Below the pieces are notes generated by a model that was not told where the DNA came from, did not search any database, and worked only from the letters and a program-made list of their open reading frames with translations. 64,000 nt of DNA from Paenalkalicoccus suaedae (GTDB lineage: Bacteria > Bacillota > Bacilli > Bacillales > Salisediminibacteriaceae), in contig NZ_CP041372.2 of the NCBI RefSeq assembly GCF_006965545.2, positions 2,108,001 through 2,172,000 on the forward strand, written 5' to 3'. Numbering within the stretch: position 1 is the first letter of the stretch; each line of letters begins with the position of its first letter. The position numbers and the translations under genes are program-made. This document shows, in pieces, positions 1 to 9,806 of the stretch.

Positions 1-2927
1 GTTTTTACGCGCAGGTTACGCTCCCTTAAGTAATTGGCTGTTCCTTCTGTCGCAACAAGGTCAAATCCGAGTGCCTGCAGACGTTTCGCAAGCTCATAGG
101 CCTCCTGCTTCGTTTTATCGGAGACGGTAATAAGTGCTGTTCCCGCTTCCGGAATGGCCATTCCAGCAGCTGTTAGTCCTTTATACAACGCTTTTTCAAG
201 CGTGTGATCTCGACCAATTACTTCCCCAGTTGACTTCATTTCAGGTCCTAGCGTAATATCGACGCTTCGAAGCTTCGCAAATGAAAAGACCGGTACTTTA
301 ACGGAGATTTCCTTCGGTTCAGGCAAGACTCCACTTGTGAACCCTTGACTCACTAGGCTTTGTCCAATCATAATATTTGTTGCAATTTTAGCCATATTCA
401 CTTCCGTAATTTTAGATAGGAATGGAACCGTTCGACTAGAGCGCGGATTCACTTCAAGTACATATAGCTCTTCTTTATGAATCACGTATTGAATGTTCAT
501 GAGACCTTTAATGTGTAGACCCTTTGCTAGACGAGTCGTATAATCAACAATTTGCTGTTTACGCTCCTCTGTTAGTGATTGAGGAGGATACACCGCGATC
601 GAGTCCCCCGAGTGAACGCCAGCTCGCTCAATATGCTCCATGATCCCAGGAATGACGACTGTTTCTCCATCAGAGATGGCATCTACTTCGATTTCCTTCC
701 CAGTTAAGTAGCGATCAAGTAACACGGGATAGCGCTTATTTACTTTTACTGCTCGTTCCATGTAAGTAAGTAGCTCATCCTCGTGATATAAAATCTCCAT
801 CGCGCGTCCACCAAGAACGTAGGATGGTCGAATGACAATTGGATATCCGATGCGTCTTGAGATTGCAACGGCATCTTCAACTGATGTCGCGGTTTCGCCC
901 ATAGGCATTGGAATATCAAGCATCTTGAGCGCGTGCTCAAACTTGTCGCGATCCTCGCAAATATCCATCGCATCCTGCGTTGTCCCTAATATCGGCACGC
1001 CTTTAAGCGCTAAGCCCTCTGCTAAGTTAACCGCTGTTTGACCACCAAACTGAACGATAACACCATGAGGATTCTCTAGACGTACCACGTTCATCACGTC
1101 TTCTAATGTTAATGGCTCAAAGTAAAGCTTGTCTGATTCTGCAAAATCGGTTGATACTGTCTCTGGATTATTGTTTAACATAATCGCTTCATAGCCTTGT
1201 GCTCTTAAAGCACGCACCGTATGCACCGTTGCATAGTCGAACTCGACGCCTTGACCGATGCGGATCGGGCCGGATCCTAATACAAGTACAGAGGGCTTAT
1301 CCGTTACAATCGACTCGTTCTCTTCTTCGAATGTGCTGTAAAAGTAAGGCGTTTTAGAGGCAAACTCAGCGGCACACGTATCGACCATTTTATAGGTTGG
1401 ATAAAGCGCAAACTCTTCCTGCCACGCCTCAACTGTCGCCTCCTCTACTCCCGCATAATGCGCAATGGCAGCATGAGAGAATCCTGCTCGCTTTGCCTCT
1501 ACGTAGCTCGCTTTTTGCTCCCTCTTTATCTGCTCTTCCATGTGCACAATATCTTCAAACTCATAGAGGAAATACGGGTCAATCTTTGTCCACTCATGGA
1601 TTAACTCAACAGAAACTCCCTGTCTAATCGCTTCGACGACGTACAGAAGTCTTTCGTCATCCTGCTTTTTGATCTTTTCTTCTAATGGAAGCTCTTTAGG
1701 GGGAACGAGATGCATCGCATTTGTCTCTGTAGATCGCACCGCTTTTAATATAGACTCACTAAACGTTCGACCGATCGCCATAATCTCACCAGTTGCCTTC
1801 ATTTGAGAGCCTAACGTACGATTGGCAGAATCAAACTTGTCAAAGGCAAATCTCGGCCACTTTGTCACGACATAATCAAGCGCTGGCTCGAAGCTTGCAA
1901 ACGTTGTTTTTGTAATAGGATTTTGCAACTCGTCAAGCGTATACCCTACCGCTATCTTTGTTGATAGCTTTGCTATTGGATATCCTGTTGCTTTAGAAGC
2001 TAAAGCAGACGAACGACTTACGCGCGGATTTACTTCTATAATATAATACTGGTCGCTGTTAGGATCTAGCGCACACTGTACGTTACAGCCGCCTTCGATT
2101 CCTAATGCACGAATAATTTTAAGTGAGGAATTTCGTAGCATTTGGTAATCTTGGTCAGAAAGTGTTTGGCTAGGTGCCACGACGATCGAATCTCCTGTAT
2201 GCACACCAACTGGGTCAATGTTTTCCATGTTACAAACAACGATTGCTTGATTGTTTTTATCTCGCATCACCTCGTACTCTACTTCTTTGAAGCCTGCGAT
2301 ACTTTTCTCAATTAAACACTGATTAACAGGGCTTGCGAATAAGCCATTTGCGACGATTTCTCTTAAATTTTCTTCGCTGTAGGCCATTCCGCCGCCACTT
2401 CCACCTAACGTATAGGCAGGTCGAACGATGACTGGGTAGCCAATTTCATTTGCGAACGTCACGGCAGCATCCACCGTTGTGACGATCTCACTATCTGGTA
2501 CAGGCTCTCCTAATTCTCTCATCAGTGTTCGGAAAGAATCACGATCCTCCGCCATTTCAATCGCACGCAAATCCGTTCCGAGTAGCTCCACGTTGTACTC
2601 TTCTAGCACACCATTTTTAGAAAGGTCCATCGCTAGATTGAGTCCTGTTTGACCACCTAACGTAGCGATGATGCCGTCTGGACGCTCTCTTCGAATGATA
2701 GAGGTAACAAACTCAGGCGTAAGTGGCTCCATATAGACGGTATCCGCTGTATCACTGTCTGTCATAATCGTTGCAGGGTTCGAGTTTACGAGAACAACCT
2801 CGTAGCCCTCTTCTTTTAACGCTTCGCACGCCTGTGTGCCAGCATAGTCAAACTCTGCTGCTTGCCCAATAATAATAGGTCCTGAACCGATCACCATGAT
2901 TTTGTTTATATCTGTACGTTTAGGCAT
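1..2927 (-). CDS. carB: Carbamoyl-phosphate synthase large subunit, C-terminus cut by window edge
   Basis: CarB (PyrAB) makes carbamoyl phosphate from bicarbonate, ATP and the ammonia released by CarA, the first step of pyrimidine synthesis. The minus strand is open from ATG at 2927 to coordinate 1, about 975 codons. It begins [17 protein letters not shown] and shows two homologous ATP-grasp halves; the second starts near residue 549 with a repeated [10 protein letters not shown] motif. The C-terminal MGS-like allosteric domain has just begun at the edge. Against a usual family length of about 1070, roughly 95 residues are missing. Its start overlaps the end of carA by 8 nt, so the two are translationally coupled. 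Presence in the pyr operon argues for the pyrimidine-specific enzyme rather than an arginine-specific one. Confidence 0.97.
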   Translation of the reverse strand, partial: MPKRTDINKIMVIGSGPIIIGQAAEFDYAGTQACEALKEEGYEVVLVNSNPATIMTDSDTADTVYMEPLTPEFVTSIIRRERPDGIIATLGGQTGLNLAMDLSKNGVLEEYNVELLGTDLRAIEMAEDRDSFRTLMRELGEPVPDSEIVTTVDAAVTFANEIGYPVIVRPAYTLGGSGGGMAYSEENLREIVANGLFASPVNQCLIEKSIAGFKEVEYEVMRDKNNQAIVVCNMENIDPVGVHTGDSIVVAPSQTLSDQDYQMLRNSSLKIIRALGIEGGCNVQCALDPNSDQYYIIEVNPRVSRSSALASKATGYPIAKLSTKIAVGYTLDELQNPITKTTFASFEPALDYVVTKWPRFAFDKFDSANRTLGSQMKATGEIMAIGRTFSESILKAVRSTETNAMHLVPPKELPLEEKIKKQDDERLLYVVEAIRQGVSVELIHEWTKIDPYFLYEFEDIVHMEEQIKREQKASYVEAKRAGFSHAAIAHYAGVEEATVEAWQEEFALYPTYKMVDTCAAEFASKTPYFYSTFEEENESIVTDKPSVLVLGSGPIRIGQGVEFDYATVHTVRALRAQGYEAIMLNNNPETVSTDFAESDKLYFEPLTLEDVMNVVRLENPHGVIVQFGGQTAVNLAEGLALKGVPILGTTQDAMDICEDRDKFEHALKMLDIPMPMGETATSVEDAVAISRRIGYPIVIRPSYVLGGRAMEILYHEDELLTYMERAVKVNKRYPVLLDRYLTGKEIEVDAISDGETVVIPGIMEHIERAGVHSGDSIAVYPPQSLTEERKQQIVDYTTRLAKGLHIKGLMNIQYVIHKEELYVLEVNPRSSRTVPFLSKITEVNMAKIATNIMIGQSLVSQGFTSGVLPEPKEISVKVPVFSFAKLRSVDITLGPEMKSTGEVIGRDHTLEKALYKGLTAAGMAIPEAGTALITVSDKTKQEAYELAKRLQALGFDLVATEGTANYLRERNLRVK

Positions 2928-3969
2928 ACGTCATCCCCCTCTTTTGCACATTCACCATCATTGTCATAAACTCATCAAATAAGTAGCTTGTATCAACTGG
3001 GCCTGGAGCTGCCTCCGGGTGGAACTGCACGCTCATTACCGGCAATTCTTTATGCATGATTCCTTCCACTGAATCATCGTTCACATTCACAAATGTTTCC
3101 ACAAAATCGGTCTGAGCTAATGACTCACGCACGACAGAATAGCTGTGATTTTGAGAGGATAAGGAGACGACGTTCTTACGCTTATCCATAACGGGATGAT
3201 TGCCACCGCGGTGACCAAATACCATCTTCTCTGTCTTCGCGCCATGCGCTAACGCGATCAGCTGATGTCCAAGGCAAATCCCAAATGTCGGATACGTGCT
3301 ACAAAGCGTTTGAATCGTAGGTAACACATGACTTACATCGACAGGATCTCCCGGTCCATTACTAATGACGATCCCATCTGGGTGAAGCGCATCAATCTCT
3401 CGGGCGGAAATTGTGTGTGGCACCACGATCACCTCTAGGCCTCGTCTCGTTAACTCACGGATAATGCCTTTCTTCGACCCGAAGTCGAGTAACACAACCC
3501 GCTTCTCTCCTCCAGGTATCCACGTTGCTTTCTCACTCGCAACATGTGCTACTTGGTTCGTTAAGATGTCTCCACCTTCCCCAAAGCTACCTGTAACCGT
3601 GCCGCGCTCACGAATGAGTCTTGCGAGCATGCGCGTATCTACATCCATTAATCCAGGAATACCGTGTAGCGTCAGCCATTCGTGCAGGTTCATCATGGCT
3701 TGATGATGGTGTGGCCTATGCGATGCCTTTTTAACAACGACACCCTTTAAGCTCGGCTTAATGCTCTCCGCATCGCGTCTGTTAATTCCGTAATTTCCGA
3801 TCATCGGATACGTAAAGACGAGAATTTGACCAGCGTAGGATGGATCTGTCATCATTTCCTGATAGCCCGTCATCCCCGTATTAAACACCACTTCGCCACT
3901 ACATGCGACGTCAGCTCCAAAGCCTTTCCCTGCAAATGTCTCTCCCGTTCTTAATGTCAATGTCGTCAT
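2920..3969 (-). CDS. carA: Carbamoyl-phosphate synthase small (glutaminase) subunit
   Basis: CarA (PyrAA) hydrolyses glutamine and channels ammonia to CarB. The 349-residue protein has the N-terminal CPSase small-chain domain (about 1-130) followed by a class I glutamine amidotransferase domain (about 155-345). The nucleophile C232 lies in FGICLGHQ and the partner residues H317 and E319 in FHPEA, so it should be active. ATG at 3969 overlaps the pyrC stop by 4 nt, and its own stop overlaps the carB start, both typical of a coupled pyr operon. Regulation is expected from the PyrR attenuators upstream. Confidence 0.97.
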   Translation of the reverse strand: MTTLTLRTGETFAGKGFGADVACSGEVVFNTGMTGYQEMMTDPSYAGQILVFTYPMIGNYGINRRDAESIKPSLKGVVVKKASHRPHHHQAMMNLHEWLTLHGIPGLMDVDTRMLARLIRERGTVTGSFGEGGDILTNQVAHVASEKATWIPGGEKRVVLLDFGSKKGIIRELTRRGLEVIVVPHTISAREIDALHPDGIVISNGPGDPVDVSHVLPTIQTLCSTYPTFGICLGHQLIALAHGAKTEKMVFGHRGGNHPVMDKRKNVVSLSSQNHSYSVVRESLAQTDFVETFVNVNDDSVEGIMHKELPVMSVQFHPEAAPGPVDTSYLFDEFMTMMVNVQKRGMTYA

Positions 3970-5237
3970 ACGAGCGCCTCCTCTTTGCTGTACACAACTT
4001 CTCCGCGTACGATCGTTGTGACTGGAATTCCTTTAAGCTTGTAGCCGTCAAATGGCGTATTACGTCCCTTTGAGTAAAATTCCTCTTTTCTCACTGTCTC
4101 TTCACGATTTAGATCAATCAACGTGAGGTCCGCCACTGCTCCTACCTCAATGACTCCCGCCTTTAATCCAAACACTTCTGCAGGCTTTTTCGTGAGAAAA
4201 TCGAGTAGCTGTGTGACATCAAGCTGCTTTGTTTCTACAAAGAAGGTATGGAGTAGCGGGAATGCTGTCTCCAAACCAACAATCCCAAAAGGTGCTTCTT
4301 CAAACGGCTGACGCTTCTCGTCTTCCGTATGAGGGGCGTGGTCCGTTGCTATACAGTCTAACGTGCCATCCAGTAAGCCTCTGACGAGTGCCTCTTGATC
4401 CTCTTTTGAGCGCAATGGTGGATTCATCTTGAAGTTTGCATCGTTGATCACATCGTTCTCGTTTAAAAGTAGGTGATGAGGCGATACCTCGGCGGTCACG
4501 TTAATACCTGCTCGCTTCGCATCGCGAATGACGCGGACAGACTCTTTCGTACTCACATGACATACGTGATAATGGACACCCGCAGCCTCTGCTAACAGAA
4601 TATCTCGTGCAACATGTACCGATTCTGACATAGAGGTAATCCCTTTTATGCCAAGCTCTTTTGCTCTCTCACCGTCATGCATGGCTCCGCCGTTTACAAG
4701 CGTTAAGTCCTCGCAGTGAGCAACGATTGCTTTTTGTTCATTAGCTGCTCTTTTCATCGCTTCATACATAACTCCAGCATCCTTGACACCTACACCGTCG
4801 TCCGTAAAGGCGAACACATCCAGATCTTCAAAAGGTACTAAGTCTTTACCAACTTGGTTTTTCGTGATCGCTCCATATGGGTATACATGCACAAGTGCAT
4901 CCTGCTCGATTTTTGCGTAGAGCTCTTCTACTTTTTCTTTTGAATCTGGCACTGGACGAGTATTAGGCATCGCACAAATGGATGTAAAGCCTCCGCGGGC
5001 TGCAGATCTTGTACCCGTTTTAATCGTCTCTTTTGCTTCGCCACCTGGTTCTCTTAGATGGACATGTATGTCAACGAGTCCTGGTGAGACAAGCAATCCT
5101 CCTGCATCAATGATCGTGTCTGCTGACTCTTCGATCAATGGAGCGATTTTTTCAATGACACCATCTTTAAGTAGTAGCTCAAGCTCCTGTAACATCCCTT
5201 TATAATATACGGATCCATTTACGATTTTCGTTTTCAT
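3966..5237 (-). CDS. pyrC: Dihydroorotase
   Basis: PyrC cyclises N-carbamoyl-aspartate to dihydroorotate. The 423-residue amidohydrolase has the metal motif [10 protein letters not shown] (H58, H60), further histidines in AHCED (about 174) and HVCHVS, and the catalytic aspartate in ATDHAPH (D299). This is the class I (Bacillus) type, of full length. Both ends overlap neighbours by 4 nt (carA downstream, pyrB upstream), so it is the middle of a coupled pyrB-pyrC-carA-carB block. Confidence 0.97.
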   Translation of the reverse strand: MKTKIVNGSVYYKGMLQELELLLKDGVIEKIAPLIEESADTIIDAGGLLVSPGLVDIHVHLREPGGEAKETIKTGTRSAARGGFTSICAMPNTRPVPDSKEKVEELYAKIEQDALVHVYPYGAITKNQVGKDLVPFEDLDVFAFTDDGVGVKDAGVMYEAMKRAANEQKAIVAHCEDLTLVNGGAMHDGERAKELGIKGITSMSESVHVARDILLAEAAGVHYHVCHVSTKESVRVIRDAKRAGINVTAEVSPHHLLLNENDVINDANFKMNPPLRSKEDQEALVRGLLDGTLDCIATDHAPHTEDEKRQPFEEAPFGIVGLETAFPLLHTFFVETKQLDVTQLLDFLTKKPAEVFGLKAGVIEVGAVADLTLIDLNREETVRKEEFYSKGRNTPFDGYKLKGIPVTTIVRGEVVYSKEEALV

Positions 5238-6091
5238 GCAAATACCGCCCCTTTGCTATGTAATAGTTGCCACATAATGGCCTTGCGTGCTAAAACGCCA
5301 TTTTGCATTTGCTTAAAAATTCGGCTGCGCTCACATTCCACAAGCTCTGATGCAATTTCCACATCTCTATTTACTGGAGCAGGGTGCATAATGATCGCAT
5401 GATCTTGCATCCGCTTCTCTCTTTTTACCGTTAATCCAAAGGCTGTATGGTAATCCTCTTTTGTAAATAGCTTCTTAATTTGATGGCGTTCTGTCTGCAC
5501 GCGTAGTAGCATGACTACGTCCGCTCTTCTCGTTGCATCATCCATGGACACACCTGACCCTCCCCACTCTTGTGGACCGACAAAGGTGACGTTTGCTCCT
5601 AACCTGAGAAGCGCTCTTGACGTGGAGTGTGCGACTCGACTATGCGAGATGTCACCAGCGATGACAATATCTAAGCCTTGAAAATGGCCAAACTCCTGCT
5701 TGATTGTTAGTAGATCAAGTAGTGTTTGCGATGGATGATTTCCTGTTCCATCTCCTGCATTGATGATTGGAATCGTAATGCCCGACAGCTCCTGATAGAA
5801 GGCATTTTGAGGATGTCTAATCACTACTGCGTCTACGCCGATTGCTTCTAGCGTTTTAACTGTATCGTAGAGCGTCTCTCCTTTTTGTGTGCTTGACTGC
5901 GATTCTGTAAAATCGAAGGGATGTAGACCTAACTTATATTGAGCCATTTCAAAGCTGTATTTTGTGCGAGTGCTTGGTTCAAAAAACAAATTCGCGACTG
6001 TCCCCTTTAGCGTTAAATCCTGTTCAGCAAGGTTTAATAGCTCCTCGATCTCTCTCACAGAAAAATCATCTAACGTTAAAAAATGCTTCAT
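5234..6091 (-). CDS. pyrB: Aspartate carbamoyltransferase catalytic chain
   Basis: PyrB condenses carbamoyl phosphate with aspartate. The 285-residue protein carries the carbamoyl-phosphate loop [13 protein letters not shown] (S40-T43) and the [10 protein letters not shown] motif near residue 240. It is somewhat shorter than the usual 300-305 residues, with losses in the N-terminal helix and a middle loop, but no catalytic motif is missing. No regulatory pyrI follows, as is normal for Bacillus. It is preceded by a PyrR attenuator at 6121-6220 and a GGAGG-type ribosome site. Confidence 0.96.
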   Translation of the reverse strand: MKHFLTLDDFSVREIEELLNLAEQDLTLKGTVANLFFEPSTRTKYSFEMAQYKLGLHPFDFTESQSSTQKGETLYDTVKTLEAIGVDAVVIRHPQNAFYQELSGITIPIINAGDGTGNHPSQTLLDLLTIKQEFGHFQGLDIVIAGDISHSRVAHSTSRALLRLGANVTFVGPQEWGGSGVSMDDATRRADVVMLLRVQTERHQIKKLFTKEDYHTAFGLTVKREKRMQDHAIIMHPAPVNRDVEIASELVECERSRIFKQMQNGVLARKAIMWQLLHSKGAVFA

Positions 6092-6119
6092 TTTACTTCC
6101 TCCTCGTCATTTTTTGCAC

Positions 6120-6220
6120 ATAAAAGCACCCAACCAAGGTAAGGAGGGTGCAGGAAAGAAGGAGGCAAGTAGCCTCGATCGTTGCACCCTTGGCTGCCTC
6201 ACGGGACAGCCTTAAAGGGC
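6120..6220 (-). promoter_or_regulatory. PyrR-dependent attenuator before pyrB
   Basis: Read leftward, the pyrP-pyrB spacer holds an anti-antiterminator in which CCCTT and GGCTG pair with CAGCC and AAGGG around TGTCCCGTGAGG, matching the PyrR-binding consensus ARUCCNGNGAGGYU. A GCACCC/GGGTGC terminator hairpin (6126-6151) and a TTTTA tract follow. The AAGGGTGCA segment can instead pair with the left arm of the terminator, giving the antiterminator. This is the three-way switch known from B. subtilis pyr: PyrR-UMP favours termination. Confidence 0.85.
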
Positions 6221-6223
6221 TTA

Positions 6224-7540
6224 TTATGCTGCTGGGTGTTTCTCTTGTTCACTCGACATTGCTTCAAACATTTCTTCTTCAGATCTCACAGGATCTTTAC
6301 CAGGAAGAACTTGATTTAATACAATCCCGACAACTGTTGCGAGTGCCATTCCAGGAATGGATAATGATTCGTTTACTTGAATCATTGCTCCACCTATTCC
6401 AATCACTAAGATAACAGAAGAAATGATTAAGTTACGTTTGTTCCCAATATCGACTTTATTATCAATAAGCATTCGTAAACCACTTGATGCGATGATACCG
6501 AAGAGCAGGATGGATACTCCGCCCATTACTGCTGTTGGGATCGTTGTAATAAAAGCAGATACTTTACCGATAAAGCCGAAGAGGATAGCTAGTGTTGCTG
6601 CTCCACCTATGACGAATACGCTAAAGACTCTCGTTAACGCGACAACGCCTATATTTTCTCCATAAGTCGTGTTTGGAGGTCCTCCTAAGAAGGAGCTTAT
6701 GATCGTCGCAAAACCATCTCCGAAAATAGAGCGGTGTAGACCTGGCTTTTTAACTAAGTTTTTGCCAACAACTTTGCTTAGTACCATTTGATCTCCGAGG
6801 TGCTCAGTTAATGTGACAAGCGCGATAGGCACCATGATGAGGATGATCTCCCATGACACAGATGGTGTGTACGTGACGAATGGGACTAAGAATGGTGGTG
6901 CTTCAATCCAAGCGGCTTCTCTAATGGCCGTCAGATCAACAATGCCAGTAGCTAGCGCGAGTGAGTAACCTGCTGCTATCCCGATGAGGATGGGGATAAG
7001 GCCGAAGAACCCTTTAAAGAACACCGAAGCAATGATCGTAATGGCGAGTGTTGCCAGTGCGACTGCAAACAGCGTGCCATCATATGCGCCAGTCTCTGGA
7101 TTGTTCATGGCCATGTCAATTGCAACTCCGGCAAGGCCGAGACCGATGACCATGATAACTGGTCCTACGACAATCGGCGGTAGTAGTTGCATCAACCACC
7201 TTACGCCAGTGCGTTTAATAATAAGTGCGACAATTGCATATAGGATACCTGCAAAGAAGCTTCCGATCATGGCGCCTTCTGGTCCGCCAATTAAAATCGC
7301 TGATTGAATGGGAATGATAAATGCAAAGGATGAGCCTAAGTAGGCAGGAATTTGACCCTTTGTAATAAGGAGATAGCTTAGTGTCCCAAGGCCACTCGAT
7401 ACGAGAGCGACTGCTGGGCTTAAGCCAGTTAGTAGAGGTACTAAAATCGTAGCGCCAAACATGGCGAATAAGTGCTGGAGGCTCAATACGAACCATTTGT
7501 CAAAACGTGGGATTTCTTGAATGCCGACTTCTTTATTCAT
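6224..7540 (-). CDS. pyrP: Uracil permease (NCS2 family)
   Basis: Integral membrane uracil:proton symporter supplying the salvage pathway. The 438-residue protein is hydrophobic throughout, with about 12-14 membrane segments, and has NCS2-type motifs such as FAMFGATILVP near residue 30 and the conserved FGDGFATIISSFLGGPPNT stretch near residue 275. It lies between pyrR and pyrB and has its own PyrR attenuator upstream, the B. subtilis arrangement, which supports uracil rather than xanthine specificity. Confidence 0.93.
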   Translation of the reverse strand: MNKEVGIQEIPRFDKWFVLSLQHLFAMFGATILVPLLTGLSPAVALVSSGLGTLSYLLITKGQIPAYLGSSFAFIIPIQSAILIGGPEGAMIGSFFAGILYAIVALIIKRTGVRWLMQLLPPIVVGPVIMVIGLGLAGVAIDMAMNNPETGAYDGTLFAVALATLAITIIASVFFKGFFGLIPILIGIAAGYSLALATGIVDLTAIREAAWIEAPPFLVPFVTYTPSVSWEIILIMVPIALVTLTEHLGDQMVLSKVVGKNLVKKPGLHRSIFGDGFATIISSFLGGPPNTTYGENIGVVALTRVFSVFVIGGAATLAILFGFIGKVSAFITTIPTAVMGGVSILLFGIIASSGLRMLIDNKVDIGNKRNLIISSVILVIGIGGAMIQVNESLSIPGMALATVVGIVLNQVLPGKDPVRSEEEMFEAMSSEQEKHPAA

Positions 7541-7561
7541 GTCTTATTCCTCCTAAATTCA

Positions 7562-7640
7562 TTGAGCTTAAGAGGCTTATTCGCGCTATATATGCAGGAA
7601 TAAGACCCCTTTGTAGCCTCTCTGGACTACGTTAAAGGAT
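7562..7640 (-). promoter_or_regulatory. PyrR-dependent attenuator before pyrP
   Basis: The pyrR-pyrP spacer contains, on the minus strand, CCTTT and GTAG pairing with CTAC and AAAGG around TCCAGAGAG, a perfect match to the PyrR-binding loop. Downstream, AAGGGGTCTTATTC can pair with GAATAAGCCTCTT (about 7571-7612). The hairpin is not followed by a clear U tract (AAGCTCAATG instead), unlike the other two pyr attenuators, so termination here may be weak. Confidence 0.75.
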
Positions 7641-7645
7641 GTTTA

Positions 7646-8191
<546 letters not shown>

Positions 8192-8205
8192 TTATGAAAA
8201 TTAGC

Positions 8206-8310
8206 CGCAAAAAAGCCCTGACGGCTAGAAGCGTCAGGGCGTGTATAAATAAACAGACTGATCCTGCTTACACGTATCCTTGACCGCCTCACGGGACGCT
8301 TCTTAAAGGA
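8206..8310 (-). promoter_or_regulatory. PyrR-dependent attenuator before pyrR (operon leader)
   Basis: On the minus strand the leader has ATCCTT...AAGGAT flanking CGTCCCGTGAGGCG, the PyrR-binding loop. A strong terminator follows: GCCCTGACG pairs with CGTCAGGGC (8215-8240), then six Ts. A CGTGTA segment can pair with TACACG at the left of the terminator to form the alternative antiterminator. It controls the whole operon. Confidence 0.88.
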
Positions 8311-8360
8311 TGTTTCAATTAATCTTTCATAAGTGTGCCAGATTTAATACTAGATGTCAA
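8311..8360 (-). promoter_or_regulatory. Possible pyr operon promoter
   Basis: A perfect TTGACA (reverse of 8355-8360) overlaps the ylyB stop codon just upstream of the pyrR leader. No good -10 sits at 17 bp; the nearest candidates (CACACT at 17, ACTTAT at about 20, TTATGA at 22) are weak. Position fits the operon promoter, but the -10 assignment is uncertain. Confidence 0.35.
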
Positions 8361-9274
8361 CGCTCAAATTTCTTTGCATGCGCTAAAGACTTCTTAAAAT
8401 CTTCTGGAATTGGAGCAGTAAAGATCATCTCTTCCCCTGTTGTCGGATGCACAAAGCCTAAGAGCTGAGCATGCAGGGCCTGACCCTCAATTGGGAAGTC
8501 ATGCTTTTTTCTTGGTCCGTACTTTGGATCACCTACAATAGGGAATTCAATGTATCGCATATGCACGCGAATTTGGTGCGTACGACCAGTTTCTAACTCA
8601 CACGCAACGTGTGTATGGCGCTCAAAGCGCTCCATTACTTGGAAATGAGTGACAGCATCACGACTGTTTTGCTCTGTAACTGTCATCTTTTGACGATCTT
8701 CAGGGTCGCGGCCGATCGGAGCATCAATTGTTCCCTTATCGTGAGGAACGATGCCTGCAACAATCGCTTCGTAGCGACGTTTTGTCGTCTTGTTCTTAAG
8801 TTGCTCAACAAGCGACACGTGTGCCTTATCATTTTTAGCAACCATAAGTAGCCCAGACGTGTCCTTATCAATACGGTGCACAATACCAGGTCTTGCAACA
8901 CCATTTATACCTGAGAGGTCACGACAATGGTGCATAAGACCATTGACTAGTGTTCCACTAGAATGTCCTGGCGCTGGGTGAACAACCATACCACGAGGCT
9001 TATTAACGACGATAACGTCGCTATCCTCATAGACAACATCTAAGTTTAAATCCTCTGCTTCAATCTTTAACTCTTGTACTTCGGGTACATTTACGACAAT
9101 GGCATCTTCAAGCTTTAACTTGTAATTACTTTTAGACGTTTCGCCATTGACTAACACATGTCCCTCTGTAATCCATTGCTGTACAGCACTTCTAGTAAAA
9201 TCCTCGTGCTGATCTGTCAGCCACTTATCTAGTCGCTCACTTTTTACATCACTTACAAACTCATGCTTTTCCAT
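8357..9274 (-). CDS. ylyB: RluA/RluD-family rRNA pseudouridine synthase
   Basis: Converts specific uridines in 23S rRNA to pseudouridine. The 305-residue protein has an N-terminal S4 RNA-binding domain (about 13-60) and a catalytic domain with the signature VHRIDKDTSGL, in which D136 is the catalytic aspartate. Its start overlaps the end of lspA by 14 nt, as in B. subtilis lspA-ylyB. The exact uridine targets cannot be read from sequence; RluD-like is the best family fit. Confidence 0.93.
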   Translation of the reverse strand: MEKHEFVSDVKSERLDKWLTDQHEDFTRSAVQQWITEGHVLVNGETSKSNYKLKLEDAIVVNVPEVQELKIEAEDLNLDVVYEDSDVIVVNKPRGMVVHPAPGHSSGTLVNGLMHHCRDLSGINGVARPGIVHRIDKDTSGLLMVAKNDKAHVSLVEQLKNKTTKRRYEAIVAGIVPHDKGTIDAPIGRDPEDRQKMTVTEQNSRDAVTHFQVMERFERHTHVACELETGRTHQIRVHMRYIEFPIVGDPKYGPRKKHDFPIEGQALHAQLLGFVHPTTGEEMIFTAPIPEDFKKSLAHAKKFER

Positions 9275-9737
9275 CTACTCTCTCCTTCTTTTCGCTTCGC
9301 TCTTCAAAGAAAATGTAAATAATCGCTATACCTACACCTACTACAAGCGCAGCATCTGCAACGTTAAAGATGGGGAAATTATAGGAAAAGATATACGTAT
9401 CAACAAAATCGACGACCTCGCCTTGACGAACGCGGTCAATAAAGTTCCCAATTGCCCCACCTAAAATTAGTCCTAGTGCGATACCATACCACGGACTCTT
9501 TACTTGCGTTTTAATCATATAAACAACGACTGAACAAACAATTACCGTCGCAATAACAAATAACGTCTGTTGACCTTGAAGAATGCCAAAAGCCGCACCA
9601 GCGTTACGGTGTGACGTTAAGTAAATGACGTTTTCGATAATCGGAATACTTTCTCCAATTTCCATGTTGCGAACGACGAGCCATTTCGTCAGCTGATCAA
9701 GCCCAATAATGACGAGAGCTATTACATAATATATCAC
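9261..9737 (-). CDS. lspA: Lipoprotein signal peptidase (signal peptidase II)
   Basis: Membrane aspartyl protease that removes signal peptides from diacylglyceryl-prolipoproteins. Four membrane segments are visible, and the two catalytic aspartates lie in GNFIDR and FNVADA. I place the start at GTG 9737 because a GGAGG site sits 9 nt upstream and the product then begins MIYYVIALVI, matching the family start. Upstream TTG (9764) and ATG (9761) codons in frame lack a ribosome site. Result: 158 residues. It lies directly downstream of ileS and overlaps ylyB. Confidence 0.95.
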   Translation of the reverse strand: MIYYVIALVIIGLDQLTKWLVVRNMEIGESIPIIENVIYLTSHRNAGAAFGILQGQQTLFVIATVIVCSVVVYMIKTQVKSPWYGIALGLILGGAIGNFIDRVRQGEVVDFVDTYIFSYNFPIFNVADAALVVGVGIAIIYIFFEERSEKKERVDGKA

Positions 9738-9764
9738 GTTTATCGTCCTCCGTTTTCGCATCAA

Positions 9765-9796
9765 GACGTACCAGAGAGCAACGTCTCTGATACGTC
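9765..9796 (-). other. Hairpin between ileS and lspA
   Basis: A 13-position stem with one mismatch (GACGTACCAGAGA, 9765-9777, with TCTCTGATACGTC, 9784-9796) and a 6-nt loop fills the ileS-lspA spacer. No U tract follows on either strand, so it is probably not a simple terminator. It could be an RNA-processing or stability element between the two cistrons. Confidence 0.55.
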
Positions 9797-9806
9797 CGAC
9801 TATCCA

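Noticed and set aside
3413-3703. Rightward frames opposite carA, pyrC, ftsZ, ctaD and other genes
   Set aside because: Shadow frames of conserved genes with no ribosome site or family similarity.
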